In this document: in pieces, positions 41,221 to 43,184 of the stretch
Layout: each line of letters opens with the position of its first letter
Numbering within the stretch: the first letter of the stretch is position 1
Assembly (NCBI GenBank): GCA_045627045.1
Contig: JAZQMY010000067.1
Coordinates: 1-43,184, forward strand
Length of the DNA stretch: 43,184 bases
Reading direction: 5' to 3'
Source of the DNA: SIG351 sp045627045
GTDB taxonomy: Bacteria > Bacillota > Clostridia > HGM11327
Translations under genes and position numbers: made by a program
The notes under the pieces: model-generated
Told to the model about the DNA's origin: nothing
Database searches by the model: none
What the model saw: only the letters and a program-made list of their open reading frames with translations

Positions 41221-42087
41221 ATGAGAAAAGTAAAAATACTGACTGATTCAACGTCTGATCTTAATGAAGAATTATACAAAAGATACGACCTTGATGTTAT
41301 ATCTCTTAAGGTAAATCTCGGTGATAAAGAATTCACTGATATGGTTGATATAACACCGAGAGACATACTTGCATATGTGGAGAAGACAAAGACACTTCCC
41401 AAGACTTCGGCTCTCTCAACTATGGACTTTGAGCTCTTCTTCAAGAAATATCTTGATCTTGATTATGATATCGTATATATCGGCATCGGAAGCAAGATGT
41501 CTTCTGCATACAATGCGGCAAGAATGACAGCAGAGGAGCTTGCACCGGACAGAATTTTTGTAGTCGATTCGCTGAATCTTTCCACAGGCACAGGACTCCT
41601 TGTCTGCAAGGCAGGAGATATGATGCTTGAGGGCAAGCCTGCAAAGGAAATTGCGGAGGAGATTACCGGGCTCGTGCCGAAGGTAAGAGCAAGCTTTGTT
41701 GTAGATACCGTTGATTACCTCTACATGGGCGGAAGATGCTCAACTCTTGAAAGTTTTGCCGCAGGTATTTTCAAGCTTCGTCCGAGACTTGTTGTCAAGG
41801 ATGGCGTTACGGTATCTGACCAGAAGTACAGAGGCAATTTTGAGCGTTGTCTTGCAGGCTACATCAAGGACACCATTGCCGGAATGTCAAATATAGACAA
41901 GACAAGAGTATTCATCACGAATGCCGCAACGGCAGATCCTGCTGTGAATGATGCCGATTACGAGGTCGCAAAGGCAGAGGTTGAAAAGCTTTCTCCTGAT
42001 GAGATTTGCTATTCTCATGCAGGCAGTGTTGTATATTCGCACTGCGGCCCGAGAACGCTCGGAATACTCTATATTGATAACAACTGA
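41221..42087 (+). CDS. DegV family protein
   Basis: The 288-aa protein starts MRKVKILTDSTSDLNEEL and shows the DegV/EDD fold motifs (VDITPRDILAYVE, KTSALST, YIGIGSKMSSAYNAA, VDTVDYLYMGGRCST). DegV proteins bind fatty acids and act as FakB-type carriers for a fatty acid kinase. The kinase FakA is not in the window. AACAGGAGAAAAC stands before the ATG. ispE follows after one base, an uncommon partner. Confidence 0.9.
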   Translation: MRKVKILTDSTSDLNEELYKRYDLDVISLKVNLGDKEFTDMVDITPRDILAYVEKTKTLPKTSALSTMDFELFFKKYLDLDYDIVYIGIGSKMSSAYNAARMTAEELAPDRIFVVDSLNLSTGTGLLVCKAGDMMLEGKPAKEIAEEITGLVPKVRASFVVDTVDYLYMGGRCSTLESFAAGIFKLRPRLVVKDGVTVSDQKYRGNFERCLAGYIKDTIAGMSNIDKTRVFITNAATADPAVNDADYEVAKAEVEKLSPDEICYSHAGSVVYSHCGPRTLGILYIDNN

Positions 42088-42088
42088 T

Positions 42089-42865
42089 ATGCCACGCAGA
42101 GCCACGGTTAACGCTCCTGCAAAAGTGAACTTTTATCTTGATGTGACAGGCAAAAGGGACGACGGATACCACAATATCGAGACTGTAATGCAGACTATTG
42201 ATATATGCGACACGCTTACCTTTTCAAAGGCGATGCATAAAGAGATAAGAATATCTTTTGTAGGCGGAAATAAATTCAATATTACATCCGGCGAAAGAAA
42301 TCTTATTCACAAAGCGGCAGAAGCTCTCGGAGTGTGGGGAGTTGATGTCAGCCTTACGAAGAAAATCCCTGTGGAAGCAGGGCTCGGCGGCGGCAGCTCT
42401 GATGCGGCGGCAACTCTTAACGCTCTGAACGGGCTTTTTGAGCTTGGCAAGAGCAGGGAAGAGCTTGCGGCGATCGCGGCGGGAATAGGTGCGGATGTGC
42501 CGTTCTTTGTTTACGGAGGCGCGGCAGCAGCAAAAGGCATCGGGGAAGTGATTGAACCTCTCGAGCCTGTGACGGATTGGGAAATACTCATTGAGAAGCC
42601 TGAAAAAGGCTTATCCACTAAGGAAATATACAGGCTGATGGATGAGGAAGAAAGGGCGGAAGGTCATTCGCTTGACGAATTTCTTCTGCACTTCAGAAAT
42701 TCGGATCCTGAGCTTCCGAAGTACATTTTCAATGCGATGGAGAATGTTTCGTTGAGACTTTGCCCTGAAATAGAGGAAGCAAAGAAGAAACTGCTTGACA
42801 AAGGCTGTGATGCCGCAATGATGAGCGGAAGCGGCTCGGCGGTATTCGGGCTGAGAAAGAAATAA
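42089..42865 (+). CDS. ispE: 4-diphosphocytidyl-2-C-methyl-D-erythritol kinase
   Basis: The 258-aa protein is a GHMP kinase of the IspE type: APAKVNFYLDVTGKRDDGYH (about 8-27), VEAGLGGGSSDAAATLNAL (about 95-113, ATP loop) and MMSGSGSAVFGL at the end. It phosphorylates CDP-ME in the non-mevalonate isoprenoid pathway. It is slightly shorter than the usual 280-290 residues, mostly through a compact end. The start at 42089 matches the family N-terminus, so the longer upstream frame (from 41948) is rejected. One base separates it from degV. Confidence 0.93.
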   Translation: MPRRATVNAPAKVNFYLDVTGKRDDGYHNIETVMQTIDICDTLTFSKAMHKEIRISFVGGNKFNITSGERNLIHKAAEALGVWGVDVSLTKKIPVEAGLGGGSSDAAATLNALNGLFELGKSREELAAIAAGIGADVPFFVYGGAAAAKGIGEVIEPLEPVTDWEILIEKPEKGLSTKEIYRLMDEEERAEGHSLDEFLLHFRNSDPELPKYIFNAMENVSLRLCPEIEEAKKKLLDKGCDAAMMSGSGSAVFGLRKK

Positions 42866-42874
42866 ATGGAAAGA

Positions 42875-42910
42875 AAAAGAGGAATGCAGGGAATGCACTC
42901 CTCTTTTATT
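42875..42910. terminator. bidirectional terminator after ispE
   Basis: AAAAGAGGA (42875-42883) pairs with TCCTCTTTT (42899-42907), extended by TGCA/TGCA after one mismatch. T-rich sequence lies on both sides, so it can also end the minus-strand gene beyond. Confidence 0.85.
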
Positions 42911-42944
42911 ATGCTACCCGAGAACGGTCCGGGCAAGGAAAACG

Positions 42945-43184
42945 TTATTCAAAAACAACGGACATAAAATGAGTTCCCCTCGCATTATCCATAACGTCTT
43001 TGCCTGTTTCAAGATCAGTGGTCTTGACTTTGACTCTGAAGTGGTATCCTGATGTGCCTCCTTGATACAGCACATCATCTATTGTGTACTCAAAATTCAC
43101 GTCTGTTCTTTTGGCTTTGATCTCTTCAAACAGTTCACGTACCGTGGCTTCGGCTTCCTTGCATTGTTCAAGAAGAATGTCCGG
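42945..43184 (-). CDS. C-terminal part of an unknown protein
   Basis: A minus-strand frame enters from the right edge and ends with TAA at 42945-42947 after 79 residues. It reads PDILLEQCKEAEATVRELFEEI and continues through a beta-rich part (TIDDVLYQGGTSGYHFRVKVK) to FMSVVFE. No family is recognised. The frame is open throughout and ends just before a terminator that is T-rich on its minus-strand side, which supports a real gene. The N-terminus lies outside the window. Confidence 0.65.
   Translation of the reverse strand, partial: PDILLEQCKEAEATVRELFEEIKAKRTDVNFEYTIDDVLYQGGTSGYHFRVKVKTTDLETGKDVMDNARGTHFMSVVFE

Noticed and set aside
41948..42088. 47-codon N-terminal extension of ispE
   Set aside because: It lies inside degV, and the family N-terminus begins at the ATG at 42089.
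1..43184. tRNA or rRNA genes, CRISPR arrays, prophage genes
   Set aside because: No cloverleaf-type tRNA ends, rRNA blocks, array-like repeats or phage structural genes were seen on reading both strands.

Overview
The window looks like chromosome of a gut Clostridia of the Oscillospirales/Ruminococcaceae type, perhaps close to [Eubacterium] siraeum. This is inferred from family content, not from a search. The pointers are an L27 precursor with a cleavable N-terminus next to its protease Prp, an rnfCDGEAB operon, a BspA-type leucine-rich-repeat lipoprotein, an N-acetylhexosamine 1-kinase, many extended -10 promoters (TGnTATAAT) and strong AAGGAG-type ribosome binding sites. Most genes are moderate in GC. 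The stretch at about 10.4-13.9 kb is clearly more AT-rich.

Layout. 1-2.5 kb is a ribosome/translation block (rplU end, prp, rpmA, obgE, yhbY). 2.5-5.7 kb is one large LRR surface lipoprotein gene. 5.7-7.7 kb holds a minus-strand polysaccharide deacetylase, a tiny hydrophobic Cys-tailed protein and an AraC regulator. The AraC gene diverges from a sugar-nucleotide operon (nucleotidyltransferase, nahK, DUF3267 protein; 7.8-10.4 kb). 10.4-13.9 kb is an AT-rich accessory segment: a membrane acyltransferase lies between two ~176 bp direct repeats, and the second repeat provides the promoter of a large lipoprotein gene. 14.0-16.6 kb is a ferrous iron uptake operon (feoA, feoB, Cys-rich FeoB-associated protein) with a DtxR-like palindrome over its start site. 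16.6-17.4 kb is an alpha/beta hydrolase.

17.7-23.1 kb carries three consecutive two-gene operons. Each has a small sigma-70-family factor translationally coupled to a single-pass membrane protein, and all three share an upstream TATATGGGTGAA element. This is the least ordinary part of the window and the best candidate for an undescribed system: a paralogous set of sigma/membrane-sensor pairs.

23.2-25.4 kb is a minus-strand operon (GNAT-like acyltransferase, GH29 fucosidase). It is followed by an orphan 122-aa protein, a PepV-like dipeptidase and the complete Rnf operon (27.5-32.4 kb). After Rnf come ApbE (which flavinylates Rnf subunits), a NusG-II domain protein and a Gx-family membrane protein, then an HMA metal-binding protein, a LOG-family enzyme, trmK, a Nif3-like protein, a zinc-ribbon coiled-coil protein and the RNase P RNA gene (37.5-37.9 kb). 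The window ends with queH (minus), a membrane-anchored metallophosphoesterase, degV, ispE and a partial unknown minus-strand gene.

Functional links: Rnf and ApbE form an energy-conserving ferredoxin:NAD+ module. NahK, the nucleotidyltransferase and the fucosidase point to salvage of host-glycan sugars. The deacetylase, LRR lipoprotein, acyltransferase and metallophosphoesterase suggest an active cell surface.
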